In this document: piece by piece, positions 1-11,100 of the stretch
Position numbering within the stretch: the stretch's first letter is position 1
How the letters are laid out: each line of letters opens with the position of its first letter
Assembly: GCA_023634235.1 (NCBI GenBank)
Contig: JAMKCF010000003.1
Location: 19,934,742 to 19,998,741 of the forward strand
Direction of reading: 5' to 3'
Source of the DNA: Pisaster brevispinus
Taxonomy: Eukaryota; Echinodermata; Asteroidea; Forcipulatida; Asteriidae
DNA length: 64,000 bases
Notes under the pieces: model-generated
What the model saw: only the letters and a program-made list of their open reading frames with translations
What the model was told of the DNA's origin: nothing
The model's database searches: none
Made by a program: the position numbers and the translations under genes

Positions 1-19
1 CTCGAAAATGACGACAGAG
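1..19 (+). other. possible 3' end of an exon of an unidentified plus-strand gene
   Basis: The window opens with 19 bases ending AGAG followed by GTATGT, a good splice-donor sequence. A strong polypyrimidine tract and CAG acceptor lies at about 334-351, and AATAAA signals occur near 500-510, so these could be the penultimate and last exons of a gene entering from the left. Two of three frames are open across the 19 bases. No protein family can be recognised from so few codons, and the pattern may be chance. Confidence 0.15.
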
Positions 20-908
20 GTATGTCTTTTACTCTTCTTTCCCCACATTTTGTGCCGATGACTTAGCCTGTTTGGCAAGAAATGCAATGTAGTGGGAAGT
101 GTTGTTAATCTAGGACAAAAATGCAACTACAATTCTGCAAAACAGTATCCGTTTGTCTACTGATGCGTGCCCATATCCATTGTTATCGCGCATGCAAAAC
201 AGGGACACCAAGGTTACATTTACATGAACACACAAAGTGTTGACGTCTACATCTTGCAAAACCTTTCTAGGGCCAAGTAAAAAAAACACACCAGTTGATT
301 GACCAAGTCCGCGTCCCTTTTTGGAGGTGCATCCTTTTTTCTTTTTTTCAGTCACCAAAAACACTAATTTGTTTGTGTATTTTCACTTCCTCTTGGCACC
401 ATTCTTTCTACGATTGATTTAATTTACCCATATTTTAGACTTTGAAGTTCTACAAAGCCAGCAAATTTGTTATTCTGGCGTTTTCCTTCTTGAAAAAAAA
501 AATAAATAAAAAGGCCCTCATCCTCCCCTTTTTAGAAAAACCAAGGTGATCAACTGTGGTATTTTGTTTTACTTAGCCTAATGATTCCAATTGATGTGTT
601 TGTATTTTGGCATTGAAGACAAACTGAAAGAGAAAGTTCAAATTAAATTAAAAATTCCGCTGTTAACTTCCACTGTACCTATCAAATACCAGGGATGATA
701 ATTCTCAGAGATACGGCTGAATGAACATTTTTTGTAAAATTCCTATCTGCAAAACTATTTTTAATATTACTCTCTCTCTCCTCTTCTTGTTGTATTTTTC
801 TATGTACTGTGGAATCTGCCTCCCTGGCACTCCACTTTCCACAGAGGCTACTAGAAAACTTGTAACCCCTGGGCTGGATTTCACAAAGGGCTGAGATTCA
901 TCCGAAAG

Positions 909-1265
909 GGTCCTGTTGCCTTTGGATTGGGTGCTTTGGGCCATAAAAAGCGTTTGTTACAAAATGAATAACAAGAATGGTTGGAAAAGTAGAATATAAT
1001 GGTCCAAACAAGTGTACATAAAAATCGTGGGGTTTTCCTTTTACTTCGTAAACTAACACGGTCTGCCATTTTGCAGAACCAAATTTTTTACTCCACAAAA
1101 TGGCGGTCCGTATTAGGTCACGAAGTAAAAGAAAAACCACACCATTTCAAGGGATATTTGTGTGAATCATTATATAACACTAACACCTTTCCACTTCCAA
1201 CCATATTAATTTTATAACAAATGCTTTTTATAGCCCAAAGTGCCCAATCCGAAGGCAATGCATCT
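909..1265. repeat. long-armed foldback element, copy 1
   Basis: The left part reads TTGGATTGGGTGCTTTGGGC, then a TATAAAAAGC-like run and a GGTTTTCCTTTTAC block. The right part carries the same blocks in reverse complement (GTAAAAGAAAAACC, ATGCTTTTTATAGCCCAAAG, TGCCCAATCC). The arms are well over 100 bp, so the unit could fold into a long hairpin. A second copy lies at 45618-45989. No coding capacity is seen; it is probably a non-autonomous DNA element. Confidence 0.7.
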
Positions 1266-1347
1266 CAATAGGGTGAGTTGTCAGTATTGCCATAGTGATT
1301 TGTACTGTGACATCACACATTGCTAAGCAATTATTTCAGATTTGATA

Positions 1348-1565
1348 TAGTCCGGTGGCTTAGGGCAAACTTTTGGCAAAATCGTGACACGCTGGATTAA
1401 AGCACCAAATTTTGTAGTTATTCTACTAGGTCCCATAGAATCATTCTAGAGGGGGGTGCCTGGTTTGGGTGACATAGGTCAAGGTCAGGCTGAGGTCAAA
1501 ACAAGTGTGCAAAGTTTGTGCTTTAATCCGGCGTGCCACGATTTTTTCATTAAGCCACCGGACTA
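1348..1565. repeat. MITE-like inverted-repeat element
   Basis: The element begins TAGTCCGGTGGCTTA and ends with its reverse complement TAAGCCACCGGACTA. A second inner inverted pair (CGCTGGATTAAAGCAC with GTGCTTTAATCCGGCG) extends the arms to roughly 50 bp with interruptions. It is about 218 bp long and non-coding. No other copy was noticed in the window. Confidence 0.7.
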
Positions 1566-2571
1566 ATACACTCTTTAGCTCTTTGTGACATCAACCACCT
1601 GACCACAGATAGTTATAAAGGACCAGTGACTGCCAAGAAAGGTTTGTCCCAAGGTTCAGATTCCTTATTACATGTTTAGTAAATAAAACATATTTAAAAT
1701 TATAGAACAAATTAATTGAAAAGGTAGCTATAAAATAGTAAACTTGTGGGTACAGATGTGTAGAATCTCTTTTGGGAGAAGCGTTGGATCTGAGAAGAAC
1801 TGTTGTGGTCTTCTTGTTTCGAACAATATACTCTGCACGTCTACAGGAGAATGCTGGACTGTTGATGCTAATGAGGCTTGAGTAGATTTGGAGGGATGCA
1901 CATTTGGGCGAGAAGTATCCAAGTTGTTGACCAGTGATGCACTAGTATCAATTGAACTTTCTTTTTTTTTGGGGGGGGGGTTCACAAGATGATACATTTC
2001 AAGTTATAAAGGAAGTGTGGTATTAAGATTATATCATTTGTTTTCTCCCTGCAATGTACCCCTTTGTAAAACAAACTGTGCAAAGGCATGTTTTTCGGTC
2101 TGAATGTAAATTGCTTGTTGTAAAAAGTATTGTGGATAGAAAGTTGTAATTGTTGATTGCTGCTAGCTTCTCATCAGTTCCGATGAAGCTGTAAACGTTA
2201 GAGGGGATTCAAATATCCCATGTCATGAGGCGTGCTCTTTTTAATTTAACCCACCCTGTTCTTACCAGTGTTTGTAGGTCTTGAGTTCGGTCACGGAATC
2301 AAGGCTGGTTTGGTAACCCAAATTCTTGAGGTCTCGGCTAGTCCTGGCCTTAGTCTCACACATTGAGGTTTCACCCTAGGTCCCGCCCGGGAAAGGGGGG
2401 GGTCTCGGTCTTGGATTTTGTGGTCTCAACTACAACACTGGTTCTCCAACCCAACCTGTTGCTTATCTCGAGTTTAGGTTCAGCTTTGTAAAGTTTAACA
2501 GTTATCGGTTATCGGTCAGGGATTTGGAGCAAAACATTCCCTAGTCACTTTTAGCCCAGAGTCAAAGTCCA

Positions 2572-2765
2572 GGGCCCAGTTTCATAAAGCTGCTTAAGCA
2601 CAAAAAGGAGCTAAGCATAATAAAATCATGCTTACCAGAATAAGGTTACCAGTCAAATTAGCATTCCACATGTACAGTTTGTGGCTGGTATTCTGCTTAT
2701 TTTTGTTAAGCAGAAAATTTCTAAGCAATATTAGCTGCTTAAGCAGCTCTTTGAAATTGGGCCCA
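2572..2765. repeat. MITE-like element with GGGCCCAATTTCA-type ends
   Basis: It starts GGGCCCAGTTTCATAAAGCT and ends in the inverse, AGCTCTTTGAAATTGGGCCC. The interior is built from CTGCTTAAGC/GCTAAGC repeats and a CACATGTAC core. Related copies lie at 18362-18706, 18933-19054 (diverged) and 33639-33810, so this is a family of about 180-bp terminal-inverted-repeat elements. Confidence 0.7.
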
Positions 2766-4740
2766 GGTATTCCTTCGGGGCTTTTTCAGTCAAGGCAGTC
2801 AAGGTTCTCTCGATTGGGGACTTTTTTCCTCGGGGGGGAGTTGAGGTTCCAATAGGGGTAATGTGTATTCGGACTGTGTTTGTTTGAATGACAGTGCAAT
2901 CGGATATAAAGCATTATCATGTTGATAAATCATCACATCACACGTGCGCATCTGCCTCTGACACACAGCTTTCGTCACTTTCAGCTCCAAAGCAGGTAGA
3001 GTAAGTTTACCCCAAATCACTCATTTCATAGCTCAAAGGCATTTTTCATGTCAGAAAAAAATCATTGAATGGCAAGTCCAAAAATTGTGATTTCATGCGA
3101 AAGTCCTCAAAGAAAAGCACGCATTTCCTACAGGCTTCTGGTAAACATTGGAGTTGTTTGAAGTGGGGGAGGGGTCTTGCCTCTAGTAACTGGAATTATA
3201 TTATAATACTTGAGATTGGGATTGCCATGTCTTCAGCTAATTTGCATGGCACTTTATGATCCACTGTTGATGGCAACCATTGACCCCTCACATGTGTGTT
3301 TTCTCCACATACAACTTTCTACCAATGAAAGGTCTTCCTTTGACCTTGTGGAGGGCGCTGTTTTAGCAAAGTTGTGTACATGTATACGTCTTCTCCTTTT
3401 TTCCGGCCATGCATGTCCAATTTAACCCCATCCTGGTCCTGCATGTGTTTTCTTCTTACTGCTCAGCTTTGTTCCTATTGTACTAACTACTAACTGCCAA
3501 TCAATGCACAAACATCACTCATGTACCATATTGTATAGATTCTACTGTCAAAATATTCACATGTCAGCGAGTAGTTAATTCGGTTTAGCCTTGTCCAATG
3601 GTTTTTACACGAAACCACAAAAAGCCGGGCAAGTAACACGTGCACAAACTTTACGTAACAGCGTCATATTAAGTACTGTGGGGTCAATGTAAATTCAGTT
3701 AGCAGTAACACCATGTGTATGTATCTACTTTGCTGTGTAGATTTGGTGTTGAGAGTACTTTCTGATAAGAACTGTCCTGCTCATTAAGTACTACCTGGGC
3801 GGTAGGTAGGAATCAGACGGGACTACTACTACATGTACTTTCGCTTAGTGGATCGAGGGGACTTGTTATTAACTTCACTGCCGTGGAGTGGTGAGTTCTT
3901 AATTGGTCTCAACGTTTCGACTAGACAGCTGTAGTTATTGCAGGAGACTGAGTGAATATACATGTACATTGATACCTCACCATGCAATGCCTCAAAACCT
4001 GTATACTGTTTGGTCGATGCAGTTTTGCACCATCATAAACGAGGCTCGACAGACATCATGTACATTACAGTCCTGTCACAGTACACAAGGACTGGCAGGG
4101 ATATGTAGCCAGGCGAGGCTGTAGGGGACTGCCGGTGAAACTCAGTTGTGCAGCGCAAAATAATTTCTGGGAAATAGTGCAGCCTCCTTGGACAAGGCTA
4201 AGGGTTTTTTGGAGCATTGTTGTTAATTTCATACATTATGTACATGTACCTCCATTATTATATTTTCCCCATTTTTAATACTCGGACAAGTGCAGATTGA
4301 AACTGTGCAATGATTCTTTTTTTTTTTCTCTTTTTTTTCTTCTCTACTGCACTATTTTAGTGTGAATAATAAGTTTTTTTTATCGCATTAAAACTTTTTC
4401 TAGAAAACTGGTTCATTTTTGTTCATTCATAACTATAAGTGCTTAGTTTGCCTGAGCTAAGTTTTGTAATATTCTGATCAAACTGAACATGATCATAAAT
4501 ATTAAGTAAGGGTTGGTATTGTTTTCTACATTTTCATTGTACAATTTCAACAGACATCTACTTCGTAGAGTCTTTGCTAGTTGATAACAACAATGACAAA
4601 GGATATTTTTTATTTTTTATTTTGAGTCTCTTGACTAAAAACTGAAAACATTTTCACATGGGCTGTAAGACCACTACAAGTCTCTTGCATATTTGAACTT
4701 TTAGGGAAACCTTGGGCTACTAATCATCCAGTGTACATTC

Positions 4741-4962
4741 AGCATTCTCCCTTAACAGTGGTCCGCTGGCCAAACACCAGTTAAAACGCCAGAGGACCAG
4801 TCAGAATTCTCTCCAAGTGGTCCGGCTGGACAGTTCAGCTTTGCAAAGCATCCTTTTTTAATATGAAGTTCGGACCAGGAAAAAAGCTGGGCGACTAGTG
4901 AAATCCTGGACAAGCTAACTGGTACGGCTGGCTAGTCACTGGAAAAGTTAAGGGACAACCCC
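4741..4962 (+). repeat. MITE-like element, CCCTTAAC-ended family
   Basis: The left end contains CTCCCTTAACAGTGGTCCGC and the right end AAAAGTTAAGGGA, giving inverted CCCTTAAC termini. The interior is rich in GGCTGGCTAG and GGACCAG blocks that are themselves partly palindromic. Further copies are at 10951-11262, 12858-13124 (opposite orientation) and 41385-41601. Confidence 0.65.
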
Positions 4963-5373
4963 AGACATTGCTTTAAAGTGTGGAGGAAACAACATCATGC
5001 ACCTCAAGGGGTCCTAACATTTGAACTCATGCAAGACTTGTAAGGTCTTATTGTCTTCTTGGTGCCCCACTAACATGGTTCCCATACACATTCTAAGATC
5101 CAATTAGAAGCCTCCTTGTGTCAAAAAAAGTAACCTTCCTCTTCAAGGAGTGAACTTCCAAGCCTGCAAACCACTCGTATAATCAACGCTGAAAAAGAAT
5201 ATTTTCTTCCTACTCAAAACATTGTATCCCCTTAACTTATTGAGTTTCTGTGGCTAAGAGTGTTAGTTAGACCATAAAAAGTGTTTTGTTTTAAATGCTT
5301 ACCTTGGTTTGTAGGTAGGCAACTGGGATGGTTTGTTTAATGTGATCCTTTTTTATATCAAATGCACCAGTTT

Positions 5374-5625
5374 ACCGCGGCCCTTCCATGGCAAAATAGC
5401 CAAACTCTGGGTTTTTTTATATAAGATAATTTCTTGGTACATTGAGGGCGCTTTTTCCATTTCAAAGTTTCCAAGGCATACTATGTATGGTTTTGATAGA
5501 AACCTATGTTGGCCTCTTTTTACACTTTTGTCCCATTTTTATGGCAAAACAGCTTATCTTTGTACAAGCTTTTGTCAAAATGCTATTTTTTAAGTTCTAA
5601 AGGCTGTTTTGCCATGGAAGGGCGG
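5374..5625. repeat. foldback element with CCCTTCCATGGCAAAA arms
   Basis: The left arm carries CCCTTCCATGGCAAAATAGC and the right arm its near-perfect reverse complement (GCTGTTTTGCCATGGAAGGG). The arms are separated by about 200 bp of AT-rich non-coding sequence. Only one copy was seen in this window. Confidence 0.65.
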
Positions 5626-6035
5626 ACCAGTGCTTGAACTTGCAGAAGAAGAAATGCTTTTGAGGAAACCCCGGTTTAATTACAGTGCATAATTTTTCGG
5701 TGAATATTTAAATTGTATTTACTTGATTAAAATGCATTTATCATGTACAGTAGAAATACAGGATTTCTTTGTTTATAATGAAAACTTGAATTAAACTCAA
5801 AAGTGTGTAAATAAAAATAGTATTCCTGAATTTTACAAGTGTGTCCACACTCTTTCATTTTACACAAAATCATTTTCACAATAAAAATAGAGTAATTAAT
5901 TAGTTTGGATATGATTACCCTGTACAACAATTTAAGATAAATAGCTATTTCAATCTAAAGACAAATCACACCATAATTGTCAGATTCCCTGCAACTTTGC
6001 ATGCAGTCACAACAATATTGACAATATCCATTCGA

Positions 6036-6041
6036 TTTATT
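6036..6041 (-). terminator. candidate poly(A) signal of DNAJC30
   Basis: AATAAA on the minus strand begins only four bases after the DNAJC30 stop codon (TAA at 6048-6046). If used, the 3' UTR would be only a few tens of bases. Other AATAAA-like motifs lie further downstream, to about 5730, so a longer 3' UTR is possible. Confidence 0.35.
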
Positions 6042-6045
6042 CAAA

Positions 6046-6696
6046 TTAAATTCTCCTCATTGCCCATGTAGCTATTAGTAAGACAGTACTGCTTAACCCA
6101 GCAACAATCCACACTGGGGTCTGCGATCGTTCTTGCTCTTTCTTTGCTTCTTCAGCTCTCCTCTTTCGGTCTTTGCGTTCCCGCTGTTCTCTCCGCAAGG
6201 CCTCCCCATAATGAGCTTTGTAGAATTCATCAAAATCATACATCCGTTCCCCGGCGGTGTTATAATAAACACTGGTGTTCCGGCGCTGTTTGGATTCGGT
6301 CTCCTTATGTTTCTCCTTCATTTCACTGTGGAGGTCTCTCGGGGTGAAGATGCCTCGATCATAGCGACGCCTCAACGTTACATTCCCGAGAACACTATAG
6401 GCTTCACTGATTGCAGCAAATTTTTCTTGGGTGTCTTTACTACCCTGGTTTAGATCTGGATGGTAAATCTTGGAGAGCTTGTAGTACGCAGCTTTGATCT
6501 GAGTTTGTGTGGCTTTTGGCGTGATGGCTAGGACATCGTAGAGGTTGGCTTGACGCTCGGCTCTCTTGTGCTTATGGTGGCGGTAATCACGTGTCTGGTA
6601 CCACCAACAAATTGGAGTCGTCCGGGTAAGAGTCAATAGGTTGGTCCGATGACTCCTCCAGCGACTTGTCCAGCTTGACATCCTGGCAGAACTCAT
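6046..6696 (-). CDS. DNAJC30: DnaJ homolog subfamily C member 30, mitochondrial J-domain protein
   Basis: This 216-residue protein is encoded by one uninterrupted exon. Residues 51-115 form a J domain (NLYDVLAITPKATQ... onward) with the invariant HPD tripeptide at 79-81, which stimulates Hsp70 ATPase. Residues 116-192 are highly charged. Residues about 194-213 form one hydrophobic segment followed by RRI, giving a tail-anchored look. The first 45 residues are rich in Ser, Thr and Arg with no acidic residue, as in a mitochondrial presequence. This order (presequence, J domain, charged linker, C-terminal membrane helix) and length match vertebrate DNAJC30 (about 226 aa), an inner-membrane co-chaperone linked to complex I maintenance and ATP synthase. 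The human gene is also intronless and divergent from BUD23. Met6 is an alternative start. The identification is firm; the localisation is inferred. Confidence 0.93.
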   Translation of the reverse strand: MSSARMSSWTSRWRSHRTNLLTLTRTTPICWWYQTRDYRHHKHKRAERQANLYDVLAITPKATQTQIKAAYYKLSKIYHPDLNQGSKDTQEKFAAISEAYSVLGNVTLRRRYDRGIFTPRDLHSEMKEKHKETESKQRRNTSVYYNTAGERMYDFDEFYKAHYGEALRREQRERKDRKRRAEEAKKEQERSQTPVWIVAGLSSTVLLIATWAMRRI

Positions 6697-8134
6697 GACT
6701 TAAAGGTTGGGTTTATTCTAATATATAAAGCTGGAATAGTGGATAAGAAAATAGTGGATCAATCGAACATTGGTTTTAATACACATTATGTCCACTTACT
6801 ACATACAGTGTACATGTTAAGTTGTACAAACACAAGAACAGTCGAACCATTGATTGAAGTCAAAAAGTCAAATGTGTAGTTTTATCTGTCAAATTATTAA
6901 ACTGATCAATACTGACCGGTCAGTTTTGATAGAATTTGCAGTACTTTTGAGTTTTGACTAGTTTTATTAAGTTAGTATATTGACGGTATGGAATGGAGGG
7001 GCGTGTATGACCCAAATTTATGTTAGTGGAATAGTGGTGCAAAATAGACAAAGAATAGCAGAATAAACTGTTTTTTCCACTTATTATTGTCATTGTTATT
7101 ATTTTTTATTTGGACATTGATACAAGAAAACAACAAACAGGCAGTTGAAATAAAAAAAGTGAAAGCGCCCTCTCTTGCCGTCAACAAAATGTCCATTGAC
7201 TTGACCGGCATAGACATGACGTAGACGACATAGCAAGAGCACTTTAGAATTGTTTAATGTTGTTAACCCATAACTATTGACTAAATTGTGAATACTCAAT
7301 ACTTACATGATTAATGCCATTAATGAAAATCTTTATCCTTAAGGTTAACAAACTGTACTCTTTCCTAATTCCTCCATTCGAAAATTAAACGGAACACTTC
7401 TTTCAGAAAATCTCCCACATCAACAATCAATCAATCCTAGACGAGAGTCCAGCTAGCTGAATTCGTTTGTTCGCAATATGTAAATTTACTCAACTTAATG
7501 GCTGATTCTATTCGTATAGGATGAATACACTTTCTAATTTAACACTATGTTTTGGTATCAAATTAAGCTAAACACATTTTTTACTATCTATTTGTTGTTT
7601 TGATATACTATCTTTATTCATCATTGTCACATACATGTATGTGAACTGATTGATCAAGAAAGCAGCTTTGAAAGCAGCTTTCGGTATACTAGTTTACTGA
7701 AACACCCCACATAGGAAAAATAGAATGTTCCAATGACTTTAGGGGTCAACATTTTTAGTCCCACGACATGCACGAACCACGAAACTGCAACAAGCAGGGG
7801 GCATGTGTGTTATTTTCTGTCTAATTATACTATTACTAGTTGTGCCTTGTGGAACTTTTTAGTTTGTTTTTAGGGACAAATTAAAATGTAGTTACATGAT
7901 TCGTTTATGGCACTTAAGTTTATAAGATCTTACAGATCATTTGTTTGCCAAAGTCGTGGAGAAAGTGTAAGATTGTGTGCTGAAAAGGCGATTGGAACGT
8001 GGAAACGTGAAACGCCCTCACCACCGTGCAAACCTGACTTGGGACTGCTGAAGTTGAACTTGAAGAATCTGATCAAAATCGGCGTTTTTAGTAGACTATT
8101 TTCAGGAACTGAGAGATCTTTTCTTCACACGACA
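6697..8134. promoter_or_regulatory. divergent intergenic region between DNAJC30 and BUD23
   Basis: The start codons of DNAJC30 and BUD23 face away from each other across 1.44 kb, so this stretch must hold both promoters and may be bidirectional. No TATA box placement is convincing. An AGAGGGCGC motif (on the minus strand) lies at about 7164-7179, and its 13-bp core GCGCCCTCTCTTG recurs upstream of RAN at 21565-21577. An open frame from ATG 7907 runs in frame into BUD23. Confidence 0.5.
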
Positions 8135-11100
8135 ATGGCGTCAGGTAGAAGGCCTGAGCACAAGGCCCCGCCTGAAATGGTAAACATGTAATAATGTGTT
8201 AAAAACATTTGTCTGATTTTGAAAATGTCAATTTTTTGTAATTAAAAATGACATTATTAATTTATAATCATTATCATAAATGAACATAAAAGAACATATT
8301 TTTCTATTTTTAATTAAATGATCCAAATTGAGTACACTTAAAATGTTCCGGAAAGAGGTCAGACCAATTTTCAGAGTTTGAACCTCTATTTTATGGTTTG
8401 TCGCGTCGTGGCCGAACAGTTAAGAATAAATAAGAGTTAAGACTAAGTAAGAGCACCGAACTCGAGCTGTCAGGCTGTGCCCTCCCAGTCTGATGCTTCT
8501 GGTCAGCAGAGTTTGGGTGCGTGTTCCAGTCGTGAGACGTGACACTTGTGTTTTTGAGCAAGCCTCTTACACATGTCTTAGTCTTAACCATTATTGCTTC
8601 ATCCTTCGGATGGGACGTAAAGCCGTAAGTCCCATGTGTACTATCAATGCAGGTATTAAGACCCGGGCAGTACACACTTTTAAGACTGGAGACTTTACTA
8701 GTAAAAATAGTAGTAGTAATAGTACTAGAGAAGGTTCGCCCCGGTGTGTCTGGCATTGCGTCTATCTTCAAACATTTGATTTTGAAGGCTGCACTGAAAA
8801 GGAAGAAAGAAAGAAAGAAACCCTCCATCTTTGACCATCAGGAGGATCTCGAGGGGTTCTTATTCTTGCAGCTACGTGTTCATCTTTGCCATTTAATGTA
8901 TCTGATCATGATAGATGTTTTAGATGATTTTTTTTTCATCCCGGTTTTTTCATCCTTGATTTACTTACAGAAGTAGAAATAGTGAGTGATGTTAATTATC
9001 AATTCCTTTTCTTTTTTATCTTCTTTTTTTTGGGGGGGGGTTGATATGAATACTTCTTACATTGATCTACAATGTATATGAGTTGCTATTGTTTAAAAGT
9101 ATGTTTACGTTAATACAAAATCAAACATCATTATTACAAGTATCAGTATTTACTACACTATATTAACATTGTCATAATTTTACACAAGTTATTAACCTGT
9201 TATTACCACCCATGTACGGAAGTTGGTCATCTCACCCACTATCAAGCTCGCCCATTACAAAGGCGCCCCAATAATGGCACCCCCAAGCAAGCTTGCTCTG
9301 GGTAAACATAACAATGAATAATTCCTGTTTCTTTTCTCCCAAATTAGTTCAGGCTAATTGAATTCTTTTAAAATGTCTTTTGGTGAGCTTGCTAAGGATG
9401 ACTTTCTCAGGGGGTGAGATTGTTACAACTTGGGGTTACTTGTTTGGGGGTGCACGATGGCCAGCATTCCCAAAGACCATCCACCCCTCATTTTTTGTAT
9501 TTATGATTATTTTACAGTTCTACAATGAAGAAGAGGCAAGAAAATACACGTCAAAGTAAGGATGCTTTTTTTTTTGGGGGGGGGATCAGAAGTTTTGAAA
9601 ACAATAATAATTTTGTCAGACATCTTTCAAATTTGAAAAAAGTTCAAGTTAATGTTATTCTAATACTAGAAGTAATGAATGGAATCGTAATTTGCTGCAA
9701 TGTTTTAGTGTGAGGCTGGTTTCACCCTTGTAGGTTGTCAGTCTCTGTTAGTCTCTATTAATAGTATTATGGAGACAGAAGTCCTACATGTCCTAGCAGG
9801 TATTCCAGCCCTGCTTGAAAAAAATCCATTCTGCTCTGCAATCTTAGCACCAGGCTCACTGCAAGACAAAAACACTTTTTGCAGACATCAAAACTGGGCC
9901 CAAGTTCATGTTTCTGCTTACTGCGGGATTCTGCGTTTACAGATCATAGATTCACATACTTTACAGGATGCTGTAGGTGGTTCAAACACATGAAGTATTG
10001 CCAATGCTGGCTGTGGTTACTGCCAAGTCCTGTAGTTTAACTTGAACTGAAACGTCATAATAGTTCTTATGTAAGGCTTTGTCACAGCCGAGGGCATTTC
10101 AAAGCACTCATTATTTTTTCCGCAAGGTATACAATGTACAGAGCTATGTTCGAAATGTAAAACCCATCAGGGCTCAAAATTTACACTGGACCACAGGCCC
10201 GAAGCCAGTGATATTAGCGTTGGGCCAGTAAACTCACAACCGGACAAGCCCGGCGGTCTTCTGTTTTTCAATTGAATAATAATAGGCTACCTCATTGTGA
10301 ACAAGTGTTGACTTTGGAATCTGATAAATATCTTTAGTAAAGTACACTACACATAAGACAAATGAGATAGATTTTCTTTTAGTGCTCGTTCAACCGATTT
10401 TGATTCTGGTCTTGTGAAATAAATTTATTTACATAGCACCATGTAATGGTTTACAAGGTGCTGTGGTGCAATCTGCAGCTTATCATACCACAAAACACCT
10501 GGTGAACCCCTTCTTTCAACAATAAGTATAGACCCTACTGGGTTCTTTTACGTACATGCATTGCACAATACACAGGACCTACAGCTGTATGTCTCATCCA
10601 AAGAACAAAGCAATAATGGTTTTAAGGACACAAGTGATAAGACCGGAACTCGAACCCACACTCTGCTGGTCAGAAACACCAGAGCTTGAGTCCAGTGAAC
10701 TTGACCACTACACCACTACACCACGACACACCAGGAAACATAGTAATAATGTTGTTGTAATAATATTTGCAGTTCCAGAATGATTGAGATTCAGATGACG
10801 ATGTCTGAGAGAGCAGTTGAACTCTTGAGTCTCCCTGCAGATACGCCATCCTATATCCTGGATGTAGGGTGAGTTCAGGTTTCAGATTTCCGATTTATTT
10901 ATTCCACAGTATAAAACCAAGGAAAGTAAATCACAAAAAGTTACATACAGTATTTTCCCTTAACAGTGGTCCTATGGCCAAATGCTAGTTAAAACTCCTG
11001 AGGACCAGTCAAAGTTCATTCCAAGTTTCCGGCTGGCTAGTTCAGTGTTGAAAAGCATCTAAATTTCATTTGAAATATTGACTAGTGAAAAAAACTAACA

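Larger units (their letters stand above)
1..6045. other. gene-poor left flank with dispersed repeats
   Basis: Apart from the doubtful exon end at the left edge, I see no supported coding gene here. The open frames are short, lack recognisable domains and are not bounded by convincing splice sites. The stretch holds foldback or MITE-like elements at about 909-1265, 1348-1565, 2572-2765, 4741-4962 and 5374-5625, a G-run at about 1970-1980 and several T-rich tracts. The remainder is AT-rich unique-looking sequence. Confidence 0.6.

Noticed and set aside
1728..1997. 89-codon minus-strand frame with a Ser/Thr/Pro-rich sequence
   Set aside because: Starts inside a poly-G/poly-T tract and has no acceptor or family match; could be a terminal exon of a disordered protein but nothing supports it.
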